Shown: positions 42,570 through 51,278 of the stretch, in pieces
How the letters are laid out: each line of letters begins with the position of its first letter
Numbering within the stretch: position 1 is the first letter of the stretch
NCBI RefSeq assembly: GCF_001625085.1
Contig: NZ_BDAW01000064.1
Span: 1 to 55,599 of the forward strand
Direction of reading: 5' to 3'
DNA: 55,599 nt
DNA from: Nocardia acidivorans NBRC 108247
Lineage (GTDB): Bacteria; Actinomycetota; Actinomycetes; Mycobacteriales; Mycobacteriaceae
Notes under the pieces: model-generated
What the model was told of the DNA's origin: nothing
The model's database searches: none
The model's input: the letters and a program-made list of their open reading frames with translations, nothing else
Position numbers and translations under genes: made by a program

Positions 42570-44057
42570 TCAGCCCCCCAGTCCGGCATCGAGCACCGCG
42601 CGTGCGACCGGCGCTGCCACCGAACCGCCGGTGGCGGCCAGGGCGCGATCGCCACCGTTCTCGACGATCACCGCGATGGCGATCTTCGGATTCTGCGCTG
42701 GCGCGAACGCGATGTACCAGGCGTGCGGCGGGGTGTTCCGCGGATCGCTGCCGTGTTCTGCGGTGCCCGTCTTGGACGCGATCTGGTAGCCGCGCTGCTG
42801 CGTGCCTCCCTGGGTGTTCTTCTCCGACTCGATCATCAGGTTGGTCAGCTGGGTGGCCACCGGTGCGCTGATCGCCTGCCCGACCGACATGGGTTTGACG
42901 GTCTCCAGGGTGCTCAGATCCGGTGCCTGCAACTGATCCACCAGATGCGGTTGCATGCGCACCCCGCCATTGGCGACGGTGGCCGCGATGACCGCGTTGT
43001 CGAGCGGAGTCAGCGCCACATCGCGCTGTCCGATGCTGCTCTGGCCGAGCGCGGGAGCGTCGGGAATGGTCCCGACGGTGCTGTCCGCCCACGGAATCGG
43101 AATATTGGGATGGGTGCCGATACCGAACGCGGCCGCCTCGTCCTTGAGCTTCGCAGCCCCCACCTTGATACCGAGGTCCACGAAGGCGGTGTTACAGGAG
43201 AACCGGAACGCGTCGGTCAGCGAGGCGGTGGGCGCATCGCCCGGGCCGCAGTGGCTGCCGTTGTAGTTCTCCAGCGTGGTGCTGGTGTCCGGCAGGGTGA
43301 TTCGCGGCTGCGCGGTCAGCTGATCCTCCGGTTTGGCGATGCCGTTGGACAGCGCCGCGGCGGTCACGATCACCTTGAAGGTGGAGCCCGGCGGATATGT
43401 CTGCGACACAGCGCGATTCAGCATGGGCTGGCGCGGATCGGCCTGTAGCGTCTGCCACGCCTGCGAGGCGGCCGCGCCGTCGTGTCCGGAGAGCAGGTTC
43501 GGATCGTAGGACGGCGTCGACACCATGGTCAGGATGCGCCCGGTGCTCGGCTCGATCGCCACCACCGAACCGGTGTAGCCCTTGGCGGTCAGCTGCTCGT
43601 AGGCGACCTTCTGCATGGCCGGGTTGATCGTGGTGATCACATTGCCGCCGCGCGGATCCCGGCCCGACACCATATCGATGAAGCGCCGCCCGAACAGCTG
43701 ATTGTCCGAACCGTTCAGCACCGAGTCCTCGGCATGCTCGAGTCCGGTGCTGCCGTACTGCATGGAGTAGAAACCGGTCGTCGGCGCGTACGCCAGCGGA
43801 TCGGTCGGATAGGTGCGCAGGTACTTGTAGCGGTCGTCGGTGGAGACCGAACTCGCGAGCACGGTGCCCTGCGCGGAGATCTGGCCGCGCTGGCGGGCGT
43901 ACTCGTCCAGCAGCACCCGGCCGTTGCGCGGATCATTGCGCAGACTGTCCGCCTTGCCGATGGGACCGAACTGCACCTGGATGTAGGTGGCGTTGATCAG
44001 CAGCGCGACGATCATCAGCATGACCGCCATCGCCACCCGGCGCAGGGGTGTGTTCAC
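42570..44057 (-). CDS. pbpA: Penicillin-binding protein PbpA (class B transpeptidase)
   Basis: Cross-links peptidoglycan, paired with RodA. 495 residues. An N-terminal anchor helix (VAMAVMLMIVALLINATYI) is followed by the transpeptidase motifs SxxK in PGSTFK (near 225), SxN as SCN (near 285) and KTG in SKTGTAEHG (near 430). Overlaps rodA by four bases. Confidence 0.95.
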   Translation of the reverse strand: MNTPLRRVAMAVMLMIVALLINATYIQVQFGPIGKADSLRNDPRNGRVLLDEYARQRGQISAQGTVLASSVSTDDRYKYLRTYPTDPLAYAPTTGFYSMQYGSTGLEHAEDSVLNGSDNQLFGRRFIDMVSGRDPRGGNVITTINPAMQKVAYEQLTAKGYTGSVVAIEPSTGRILTMVSTPSYDPNLLSGHDGAAASQAWQTLQADPRQPMLNRAVSQTYPPGSTFKVIVTAAALSNGIAKPEDQLTAQPRITLPDTSTTLENYNGSHCGPGDAPTASLTDAFRFSCNTAFVDLGIKVGAAKLKDEAAAFGIGTHPNIPIPWADSTVGTIPDAPALGQSSIGQRDVALTPLDNAVIAATVANGGVRMQPHLVDQLQAPDLSTLETVKPMSVGQAISAPVATQLTNLMIESEKNTQGGTQQRGYQIASKTGTAEHGSDPRNTPPHAWYIAFAPAQNPKIAIAVIVENGGDRALAATGGSVAAPVARAVLDAGLGG

Positions 44058-45523
44058 GCGGTACCACCCTTCGGTCGCCGTACCAGTTCGGTGGGCGCGT
44101 CCGCGATCGGCTCCGGGACCCGCTTACGGACCGGGGCCGGGGCGCGCGCCGCATCGGACACCTTGATCAAGAGTGCCAGCAGTGCGTAGTTGGCGAGTAG
44201 CGAGGAGCCGCCGTAGGAGACGAACGGCGTGGTCAGACCGGTCAGCGGAATCAGTTTGGTGACGCCGCCGACCACCACGAACAGCTGGATGGCGATGGTG
44301 AACGCGAGTCCGGCGGCCAGCAGCTTGCCGAAACTGTCCCGGACCGCGATGGCGGTGCGCAGCCCGCGGATCACGAAGACGCAGAACAGCATCAGCACCG
44401 CGGCCAGCCCGATCAGGCCCAGTTCCTCGCCGATGGCGGAGATGATGAAGTCGGTCTTGGCGAACGGCACCTGCGACGGGCGTCCGCTGCCCAGTCCGGT
44501 CCCGGCCAGGCCGCCGGTGGCGAGCCCGAACAGCGACTGCGAGATCTGATAGCCGGTGTTGTTGTAATCCGCGAACGGGTCCAGCCAGGTCTCCACGCGC
44601 ACCCGCACATGCCCGAAGACGTTGTAGGCGAAGACGAATCCGATCGCCAGCAGCAGTGTGCCGACCGCCACCCAGCCGACCCGTTCGGTGGCGATGTAGA
44701 GCATGCACAGCACCGTGCAGAAGATGAGCAGCGAGGTGCCGAGATCCTTCTCCAGCACCAGCACGCCGACGCAGACGATCCAGACCACCAGCATCGGACC
44801 CATATCGCGGGCGCGCGGCAGCTCCATGCCGAACACATGCTTGCCCGCGGCGGTGAACAGGTCACGCTTGGCGACCAGCACCCCCGCGAAGAAGATGATC
44901 AGCAGGATCTTGGCGAACTCACCGGGCTGAACGCTGAACCCGGGCAGCCGAATCCAGATCTTGGCGCCGTTCACCTGCGAGAACCGGTCCGGCAGGATCG
45001 CCGGAATGGCAAGCAGCGCAAGCCCGATCAGGCCGAGCGTATAGGCGTAGCGAGCCAACGTGCGGTAATCGCGCAGCAGGATCAAAAGCCCCGTGAAAAC
45101 CACCATCCCCAACCCCGTCCACAGCACCTGCTGGTTCGCATCGGGGGAGGGGATGGGCTGCGAGGCGAAGTTCGCATCCTGCTTCTCGGCCAGGTCGAGT
45201 CGATGGATCAGCACCAGCCCGAGCCCGTTCAGCAGGGCCACGATCGGTAGTAGGAGGGGGTCCGCGAAGGCCGCGAACCGGCGCACCGCCAGATGTGCGA
45301 CCCCGAACAGCGCCAGATACGCGGCGCCGAGTTTGGCGATCTCCCAGGTGATCGCCTGTTCCTGACTGGCTTCGACCAGCACCAGCGATACCGTCGTGAC
45401 CACCGCCGCGAGCCCGAGCAGCAGCAGTTCCACATTCCGCCGGGTGGACGGCGGGGGCGCGGGAGCGAATCCGCCCGGTGGACTGGGAAAGGCCCCAGCG
45501 GACGGTGGTGCCGGTGCGGACAT
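44054..45523 (-). CDS. rodA: RodA/FtsW-family SEDS glycosyltransferase
   Basis: Polymerises lipid II into glycan strands. 489 residues from ATG 45523, which overlaps the pstP stop (ATGA). About 12 membrane helices; the SEDS signature regions include GAKIWIRLPGFSVQPGEFAK and, near the end, LTTPFVSYGGSSLLANY. The Pro-rich N-terminal tail is cytoplasmic. Its partner pbpA follows. Confidence 0.95.
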   Translation of the reverse strand: MSAPAPPSAGAFPSPPGGFAPAPPPSTRRNVELLLLGLAAVVTTVSLVLVEASQEQAITWEIAKLGAAYLALFGVAHLAVRRFAAFADPLLLPIVALLNGLGLVLIHRLDLAEKQDANFASQPIPSPDANQQVLWTGLGMVVFTGLLILLRDYRTLARYAYTLGLIGLALLAIPAILPDRFSQVNGAKIWIRLPGFSVQPGEFAKILLIIFFAGVLVAKRDLFTAAGKHVFGMELPRARDMGPMLVVWIVCVGVLVLEKDLGTSLLIFCTVLCMLYIATERVGWVAVGTLLLAIGFVFAYNVFGHVRVRVETWLDPFADYNNTGYQISQSLFGLATGGLAGTGLGSGRPSQVPFAKTDFIISAIGEELGLIGLAAVLMLFCVFVIRGLRTAIAVRDSFGKLLAAGLAFTIAIQLFVVVGGVTKLIPLTGLTTPFVSYGGSSLLANYALLALLIKVSDAARAPAPVRKRVPEPIADAPTELVRRPKGGTA

Positions 45524-46971
45524 CAGTCCGCCACCCTGCAGTTCTGCCCCGGCGTCTGCGGCGCGGTCGTGGTGGTGGGCGCCGCGGGGGTGCTCGGTGC
45601 GGTGGTGATGGGTGCGGCGGGCGTGGTGGTGACGCCCGGAGCGTTGGGATCGACCGGCGGGGCACTCGACGGCGGGGTGGCCGGGGGCGTCGACGGCGGC
45701 TGCGGCTTCTCGCACGGCGGCAGCAGATCATTGCGGGTCAGGCTCTGCAACTGCTTGACCGCGTCATCGCTGGAGCCCGGCGGCAGGCCCTTGTCGACCG
45801 AATCGCGCCCGGTCGGCTTGAGATCCACCAGTCGCAGTTCGCGGCAGCCGGAGGGGAAATCCGAACCGGGAGCGGCCAATTGCAGATCGCCACCGCGGGT
45901 GACGCAGGCGATCTGATCGACATCGCGAATCGAGTAACCCAGCACCGAACCCGGCAGACCACGCAGCACGACCACCCGGTCGTGCTCCGCGCCCACGTAG
46001 TAGTTGCTGCGAATCATGTTGTAGCCCACGGTGAGCCCCGCGCCGATGGCCACCAGCAGCGCCAGCGACAGGGCGATCCAGCGCAGTTTGTGACTCTTGC
46101 GCGGCGGCTCCGGCTCGGACTGCTGGACGGCTCTGCGCGGTGCGGCGCGCGGAGGCCGCATGGCGGCGGCCCGGCCGGCGGCGGTATTGGGCGGGGGTGT
46201 GTCCTCGTCCTCGCCGGAGGCCGCACCGGCCACGATGGGATGGCTCTGCCCGTAGTCGAGGTCGATGACATCGGCGACCACCACGGTCACATTGTCGGGA
46301 CCGCCACTGCGCAGGGCCAATTCGATGAGCCGGTCCGCGGATTCGTCCGTCGAGCCCTCGCGCATGGTGTTGGCGATGGTCTCATCGCTCACCACATCGG
46401 AGAGGCCGTCCGAGCACAGCAGATACCGATCCCCTGCCCGGGCCTCCCGCACCACCAGGGTGGGGTCGATCTCGTTACCGGTCAGAGCCCGCATGATGAG
46501 CGAGCGCTGCGGATGAGTGTGCGCCTGCTCCGGGGTGATCCGGCCCTCGTCCACCAGCGACTGCACGAAGGTGTCGTCGCGGGTGATCTGAGTGAGCTCA
46601 CCATTGCGGAGCATGTAGGCGCGGGAGTCGCCGATATGGGCGAGGCCGAGTTTGCGGCCCGCGAACAGGATGGCGGTGAGCGTGGTGCCCATGCCGTCGA
46701 GTTCGGGTTCCTCCTCGACCTGATCGGCGATGGCGGCATTGCCCTCGTGCACCGCGCGATCGAGTTTGCCGAGCAGATCATCGCCCGGTTCGTCGTCGTC
46801 GAGATGCGCGAGTGCCGCGATCATCAATTGGGAGGCGACTTCACCGGCGGCGTGGCCGCCCATGCCGTCCGCGAGCGCGAGTAGGCGCGCGCCCGCGTAG
46901 ACGGAGTCCTCGTTGTTGGCTCGTACGAGACCGCGGTCGCTACGGGCGGCGTAGCGGAGAACAAGAGTCAC
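45523..46971 (-). CDS. pstP: PP2C-family Ser/Thr phosphatase PstP
   Basis: The phosphatase opposing PknA and PknB. 482 residues from GTG 46971, overlapping fhaB. Metal-binding motifs: LADGMGGHAAGE (about 32-43), HIGDSRAY, and CSDGLSDVVSDE. A membrane helix near 300 (ALSLALLVAIGAGLTVGY) and an extracellular Pro/Thr-rich tail follow, the standard layout. Confidence 0.96.
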   Translation of the reverse strand: MTLVLRYAARSDRGLVRANNEDSVYAGARLLALADGMGGHAAGEVASQLMIAALAHLDDDEPGDDLLGKLDRAVHEGNAAIADQVEEEPELDGMGTTLTAILFAGRKLGLAHIGDSRAYMLRNGELTQITRDDTFVQSLVDEGRITPEQAHTHPQRSLIMRALTGNEIDPTLVVREARAGDRYLLCSDGLSDVVSDETIANTMREGSTDESADRLIELALRSGGPDNVTVVVADVIDLDYGQSHPIVAGAASGEDEDTPPPNTAAGRAAAMRPPRAAPRRAVQQSEPEPPRKSHKLRWIALSLALLVAIGAGLTVGYNMIRSNYYVGAEHDRVVVLRGLPGSVLGYSIRDVDQIACVTRGGDLQLAAPGSDFPSGCRELRLVDLKPTGRDSVDKGLPPGSSDDAVKQLQSLTRNDLLPPCEKPQPPSTPPATPPSSAPPVDPNAPGVTTTPAAPITTAPSTPAAPTTTTAPQTPGQNCRVAD

Positions 46972-47435
46972 GATCGCAGCTCGATCACTGTCTTACCGAC
47001 ACGGACGGGGGTGCCGAGTGGAACTCGCACGGGGGTGGTGACCTTCGACCGGTCGAGGTAGGTCCCATTGGTGGAACCGAGATCCTCGACGTACCAGTCC
47101 TCCCCGCGCGGCGACAGGCGCGCATGCCGGGTGGAGGCGTAGTCGTCGGTGAGGACCAGCGTGGAGTCGTCCGCGCGCCCGATCAACACCGGCTGTGCGC
47201 CGAGTGAGATGCGGGTGCCGGCGAGTGAACCCTGAGTCACCACGAGATATTTGGCGCCCTTCTGGCCTCGGCGCAAGGAGGGGAGCACCGCGGAGCCGCC
47301 TTGGGCCCGCGGCGGCACCCGGATGCCGGAGGCCGCGTAGATATCGCTGCGCAGGGTCCGGAGCACCGCCCACACGAACAGCCACAACAGCAGCAGGAAC
47401 CCCGCACGGGTCAGTTGCAGGATCAATCCCTGCAC
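46968..47435 (-). CDS. fhaB: FHA-domain protein FhaB (FipA)
   Basis: 155 residues from GTG 47435 with AGGAGG upstream. One N-terminal membrane helix (AGFLLLLWLFVWAVL) and a C-terminal FHA phosphothreonine-binding domain: IGRADDSTLVLTDD, STRHARL, GSTNGTYLD. In mycobacteria FipA links FtsZ and FtsQ under oxidative stress and is a PknA target. First gene of the fhaB-pstP-rodA-pbpA-pknA-pknB operon, in which adjacent genes overlap or nearly touch. Confidence 0.93.
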   Translation of the reverse strand: MQGLILQLTRAGFLLLLWLFVWAVLRTLRSDIYAASGIRVPPRAQGGSAVLPSLRRGQKGAKYLVVTQGSLAGTRISLGAQPVLIGRADDSTLVLTDDYASTRHARLSPRGEDWYVEDLGSTNGTYLDRSKVTTPVRVPLGTPVRVGKTVIELRS

Positions 47436-47555
47436 GGTGCTCCACCTCCTGTTCGACCGTGTCGTAGGTACGGGCTGTCAGTACGGAGAAAGCTCCGCGA
47501 CCCCCAACCGGTGCGCCTGGTCGGCGCGGCCCGTCGAGCCGCGAGTATTGGCAGC

Positions 47556-47561
47556 ATCATA
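47556..47561 (-). promoter_or_regulatory. Predicted -10 of the fhaB-pknB operon
   Basis: TATGAT on the minus strand, about 120 bases before fhaB. Seventeen bases upstream is TGATCG, a weak -35 that falls in the inverted repeat at 47580-47620. Confidence 0.45.
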
Positions 47562-47579
47562 GGGCCCTTGACCGGTTGC

Positions 47580-47620
47580 GATCACGATACGAGCGAGGAA
47601 AATCCCGCCGTATCGTGATC
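47580..47620. repeat. 12-bp perfect inverted repeat between fhaA and fhaB
   Basis: GATCACGATACG (47580-47591) and CGTATCGTGATC (47609-47620), 17-base loop. It lies 20 bases past the fhaA stop, so it may be its terminator, and it covers the presumed -35 of the fhaB operon, so it may be an operator. Confidence 0.65.
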
Positions 47621-47640
47621 TGCACCGCGAGCTTACGGGA

Positions 47641-49122
47641 TCAGACGATCCGGATCAGGATCTCGGAATGCCCGGCGCGGATGACATCACCGTCGGCGAG
47701 CTGCCAGTCCTGTACGGGCGAGCCGTTGACCAGCGTGCCATTGGTGGAACCGAGGTCCGAGAGCATGGCCGTCTGGCCGTCCCAGCGAACTTCGATGTGC
47801 CGCCGGGAAACCCCGGTGTCGGGAAGCCGGAAGTGCGCGTCCTGGCCGCGGCCGATGATGTTGGAACCTTCGCGCAACTGGTAGGTGCGGCCGGAGCCGT
47901 CGTCCAGCTGCAGCGTGGCGGAGTAGCCGGAGCCGCTTCGCGCGGGCGCGGCATAACCGGCCCCGGCGGGCTGCTGGCCGTACCCGGCGGGCTGGCCGTA
48001 TTGGTCGTCGCCGTACGCGGCGGCGGGCTCGGCGTACCCCGGCTCGGCGTAGCCCGGCTCGGCGTAGCCCGGCTCGGCGTATCCGGCCTGGCCGTACCCG
48101 GCCGGCTGGCCGTAGCCCGGGTCCGCGTACCCCGGCTCGGCGTACCCGGGCTGCTGGCCGTACGCCTGATCGGCATAGCCCGGCTGCTGGCCGTAGCCGC
48201 CCTGCTCGTACGCCTGCTGGCCGTAGCCCTGCTGGCCGCCCGGGTCCGCGTAGCCCGGCTGCTGGCCGTAACCGGGATCGGCGTAGCCCCCGCCCTGCTG
48301 GCCGTAGCCCGGGTCGGCGTAGCCCGGCTGCTGGCCGTACGCCTGATCGGCATAGCCCGGCTGCTGGCCGTAGCCCGGCTCGCCGTACGCCGGCTGCTGG
48401 CCGTAGCCCGGGCCACCGGGCTGGTTGTAGTCGTAGCCGTTCTGGTATTCGCCGTACCCCTGCTGATCGGGCGCAGCGCCGTAACCCGGCTGCTGCTGGT
48501 CGGGGTACTGCGGGGCACCGCCGCGGCCGTATTCGCCGTAGCCCTGCGGAGCGGGTCGGCTCGCGGGCGGGGGCGCGTACCCGCGGTTTCGTGGATCGGA
48601 CTCCGCGGGCTCACGGCTTGGGTCGTAGCCTGAGTTCTGCGTCATGGGGCCAGCTCCTGGTTGCGGGTTGGGTCGTGGTGTGCGTTCAGGTCCCACCGCC
48701 GGACCCGCCCGGCGGTCGACGCTACCGCCGACGGCGTCCGGGTCCACTCGACCGCGTGTCCTGAACTGTCCGGTGTGCAGCGTAGGGGATGCCTCGAATT
48801 CCACGTGCACTTCGCCGTACGTCTGCCAGCCTTGCTCACGGATGTAGTCCTGTAAGTGTTTGGCGAAAGCGCGTACCGCGAGGTCGTGGTCGGCCTGTCC
48901 CTCGCCCTGGACGAGCTGCCCCAGGTCCGACTCGTTGATGGTGATGACGTAGCTGTTCGGCGCCAGTAGATGTCCGCCGCCGAGGTCCTGGACATGGTCC
49001 GCGGCCTCGCGTTGCAGGGCGGCCTCGACCTCCTGCGGGACCACGCTACCGCCGAAGACACGGGCGAAGACATCGCCGACAGCACCCTGGAGGCGACGTT
49101 CGAATCGCGAAACAATTCCCAT
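47641..49122 (-). CDS. fhaA: FHA-domain protein FhaA (DUF3662)
   Basis: 493 residues from ATG 49122 (GAGGAGGGG upstream). The N-terminal DUF3662 domain (about 1-125; RFERRLQGAVGDVFARVFGG) binds regulators such as CwlM in mycobacteria. The middle (about 180-390) is low-complexity, built from Tyr-Gly-Gln-Gln-Pro-Gly-Tyr-like repeats. The C-terminal FHA domain has IGRGQDAHFRLPDT, SRRHIEV and LGSTNGTLVNG and binds the phosphorylated MurJ pseudokinase. It lies 205 bases upstream of fhaB. Confidence 0.94.
   Translation of the reverse strand: MGIVSRFERRLQGAVGDVFARVFGGSVVPQEVEAALQREAADHVQDLGGGHLLAPNSYVITINESDLGQLVQGEGQADHDLAVRAFAKHLQDYIREQGWQTYGEVHVEFEASPTLHTGQFRTRGRVDPDAVGGSVDRRAGPAVGPERTPRPNPQPGAGPMTQNSGYDPSREPAESDPRNRGYAPPPASRPAPQGYGEYGRGGAPQYPDQQQPGYGAAPDQQGYGEYQNGYDYNQPGGPGYGQQPAYGEPGYGQQPGYADQAYGQQPGYADPGYGQQGGGYADPGYGQQPGYADPGGQQGYGQQAYEQGGYGQQPGYADQAYGQQPGYAEPGYADPGYGQPAGYGQAGYAEPGYAEPGYAEPGYAEPAAAYGDDQYGQPAGYGQQPAGAGYAAPARSGSGYSATLQLDDGSGRTYQLREGSNIIGRGQDAHFRLPDTGVSRRHIEVRWDGQTAMLSDLGSTNGTLVNGSPVQDWQLADGDVIRAGHSEILIRIV
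47985..48520 (-). repeat. Tyr/Gly/Gln/Pro repeat tract inside fhaA
   Basis: Imperfect tandem DNA repeats encoding YGQQPGYADPG-like units, roughly 12-18 bases per step. Such tracts vary in length between strains and can mis-assemble. Confidence 0.85.
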
Positions 49123-49188
49123 CGCCCCTCCTCTCGGGTCAGGACGCTCCCTCGAGTGAAGCGCGCTTCGTGTCTGGTTCTCCTGTGG

Positions 49189-49219
49189 TGTCAAGCGACA
49201 CGCGGACATGGCGTGTCGC
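49189..49219 (-). promoter_or_regulatory. fhaA promoter -35 with adjoining inverted repeat
   Basis: On the minus strand a perfect TTGACA (49189-49194) lies directly beside a perfect 9-bp inverted repeat (49195-49203 and 49211-49219, GCGACACGC/GCGTGTCGC). No good -10 was recognised. Confidence 0.5.
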
Positions 49220-49377
49220 CGCGGGGACACGGTCTTTGCATGATATCCACGATCGTCCACACCTGTAACTCCTGGAAACGGGTCCGGGTTCCCGTCGCGC
49301 CATCGGCCGCCCCCAGCGCCGATAACCAGGCGATTTCTTTTTGACGCGTACCCCGTGATACGTTCTTCCAGTCGCTC

Positions 49378-49460
49378 GGGCGAGTGGCGGAATGGCAGAC
49401 GCGCTGGCTTCAGGTGCCAGTGTCCGTAAGGACGTGGGGGTTCAAGTCCCCCTTCGCCCA
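49378..49460 (+). tRNA. tRNA-Leu (CAG)
   Basis: 83 bases with the long variable arm of class II tRNAs. Acceptor GGGCGAG pairs with TTCGCCC (one G-U); the anticodon arm CTGGC/GCCAG encloses TTCAGGT. CCA is not encoded. Confidence 0.94.
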
Positions 49461-49470
49461 CAGAACGCAG

Positions 49471-49510
49471 AGCCCCATCCGAAACCGGATGGGGCTCTTC
49501 GCTTTTCGCT
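49471..49510 (+). terminator. tRNA-Leu terminator
   Basis: AGCCCCATCCG pairs with CGGATGGGGCT (11 bp, AAAC loop), followed by CTTCGCTTTT. Confidence 0.8.
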
Positions 49511-50141
49511 CCCAGTCCGCGCCGCCGTCATTGGGTTCGCGGGTAGGCGACCCTCACCCCGGTGTGAACCGGGTGTGACGAAGATCGCAGACACGCTGGT
49601 GAACTCCTCGGCCGGGGCGTTGCCGGGTGGCCTCCGATGGTCCGCGGAGGGATGAAAATCGATTGCCGGAAGGTGCCGGTTCGAGTATGCGTCCGATTTT
49701 CTCCGGCCATTGCCTGATGCTCGTTTAGCCAAAACAGAGTTAAACAAACTTGTGGTTTGTTTACTCTTCGGCGACTGCTGGGCAATGATGCCGAGCTGGG
49801 CCGAAACGCCAGCTTAACGCGGGTTGAACCGGCGATGTCGGGTAATGACGGTAGTAATCGGCAAACCGGACGCCGGGGGTGTTCACCGTGTCCGTGCGAG
49901 GGGTCGAAACTCGTGTCCCGAACGGTACCGCGCGGGGGGTTTCATAACCCTCCGCGGACCGCTCGCAAAGCGTGAGCCAGCAATTAGCGAACGCGGCGGG
50001 TTGTCTTCGCGCCAAGGGTATTTCGCCTGGTCGACGCATGCGCCCGCCCGGCAGGTCGGAGGTTGCGTACCCATAACGATTGTGTAGAGTCATCGGCAAC
50101 GCTGGCCGCAGCTGAGCCGGACTCGCTGCGGCCAGTGGAAA
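49508..50141. other. Gene-poor stretch between tRNA-Leu and the SpoIIM-family gene
   Basis: About 630 bases in which no frame has convincing coding character. It contains a locally AT-rich inverted repeat at 49736-49767 and is less GC-rich than its surroundings. It may be the remnant of a lost gene or an insertion site. Confidence 0.5.
49736..49767. repeat. AT-rich inverted repeat
   Basis: TAAACAAAC (49741-49749) and GTTTGTTTA (49755-49763) are perfect complements with a 5-base loop; four more pairs (AGAG/CTCT) extend the stem past one bulged T. Confidence 0.75.
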
Positions 50142-51218
50142 TCACTTCCGGGCCGTTGCCACCAGTGTCGAATCGAACACTCCCGCAACCGTTTCCGGTG
50201 CGCCGCCCGGCAAGTTGCCGGATATGTGCTCCCGCGGTCCGAACCGATCGGCGGACGGCGTGGCGGTCTCCTCCTCGAGTACCGCCCGGCGGCCGAAGCC
50301 GACGACATAGACCAGGAAACCGAGTTCGGCGACCGCGCCGATACCGATCCGGACGGCCGTCGGGAGTCCGCTGGGGGTGACGAACCCCTCCAGAAATCCG
50401 GATACCAACAGGACTCCGACCAGCCCCAATGCGATAACGGCGGTGGCACGACCCTGTCGCGCCAGGGCCTGCGGTCGGCTTTCGCGACCGGGGTCCACGA
50501 GTGTCCAGCCCAGTTTCAAGCCCGCGCCGCCGGCCACGAAAATGGCCGTCAGCTCCAGCATTCCGTGCGGCAGGATGTACCCGAAGAAGGCGTCCAGACG
50601 GCCCGCGTCGGCCATCAGGCCCGCGCTCACGCCCACATTGAGCGCGTTCATGGCCAGCGCGTAGACCGCGGGCAGGATGAGTACCCCCATGAACAGGGCC
50701 ACGGCCGCGACCGCGGCATTGTTGGTCCACACCTTGGCGGCGAAGGCATCGTGCGGGTGTTCGTAGTAGTAGGTCTCGAACTCACCGCCCGATCGGGTCA
50801 ACCGGTCGGTATCGGTATCCAGGCCCAGATGCCGTCGCGCCGACTCCGAACGCGCCACCCAGGCGCCCAGCGCGGTCGAGGCGAGCAGGAACAGTGTCGC
50901 CACCGAGATCCACCACGGCCGGGCGCGATACACCGCCGCCGGGAAGCGGTGGGTGAAGAAGCGGCCGATCTCACGCGCGGTATCGGTGCGCGCACCCAGC
51001 ACCCGGCCGCGCGCCCGGGTCAGCACCGCGGAGAGTCCGGCCACCAATTCGGCATCGGCCGAGCGGGATTGCAGGCGGGCCAGCTGCTGTGAGGCGAGCC
51101 GGTACAGCCGGACCAGTTCGTCGGTCTCCGCGCCGGAGAGTCGCTTGCGGCGGGTCGCCAGATGATCCAGCCGGTCCCAGGAAGGCCGGTGCAGGAACGT
51201 ATACGCGTCCAGGTCCAT
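50142..51218 (-). CDS. SpoIIM-family (stage II sporulation M-like) membrane protein
   Basis: 358 residues from ATG 51218 (AAGG upstream). The N-terminal 100 residues are helical and cytoplasmic; five or so membrane helices follow, with the family's EYYYEHPHDAFAAKVWTNN-like region (about 145-163) and LPHGMLELTAIFVAGGAG. The organism is not expected to sporulate; homologues such as Rv3694c accompany RDD, DUF58 and MoxR genes, as here. Function unknown. Confidence 0.88.
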   Translation of the reverse strand: MDLDAYTFLHRPSWDRLDHLATRRKRLSGAETDELVRLYRLASQQLARLQSRSADAELVAGLSAVLTRARGRVLGARTDTAREIGRFFTHRFPAAVYRARPWWISVATLFLLASTALGAWVARSESARRHLGLDTDTDRLTRSGGEFETYYYEHPHDAFAAKVWTNNAAVAAVALFMGVLILPAVYALAMNALNVGVSAGLMADAGRLDAFFGYILPHGMLELTAIFVAGGAGLKLGWTLVDPGRESRPQALARQGRATAVIALGLVGVLLVSGFLEGFVTPSGLPTAVRIGIGAVAELGFLVYVVGFGRRAVLEEETATPSADRFGPREHISGNLPGGAPETVAGVFDSTLVATARK

Positions 51219-51278
51219 TCGGTTGCCTTCCTGTGCCTCGGCTCGGAAGAATGCTAGTCGCCCCCCAGCAGGAGTGAC

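Noticed and set aside
49761..50099. 112-residue frame in the gap after tRNA-Leu
   Set aside because: No ribosome-binding site, no domain and overlapping frames on both strands of similar quality.
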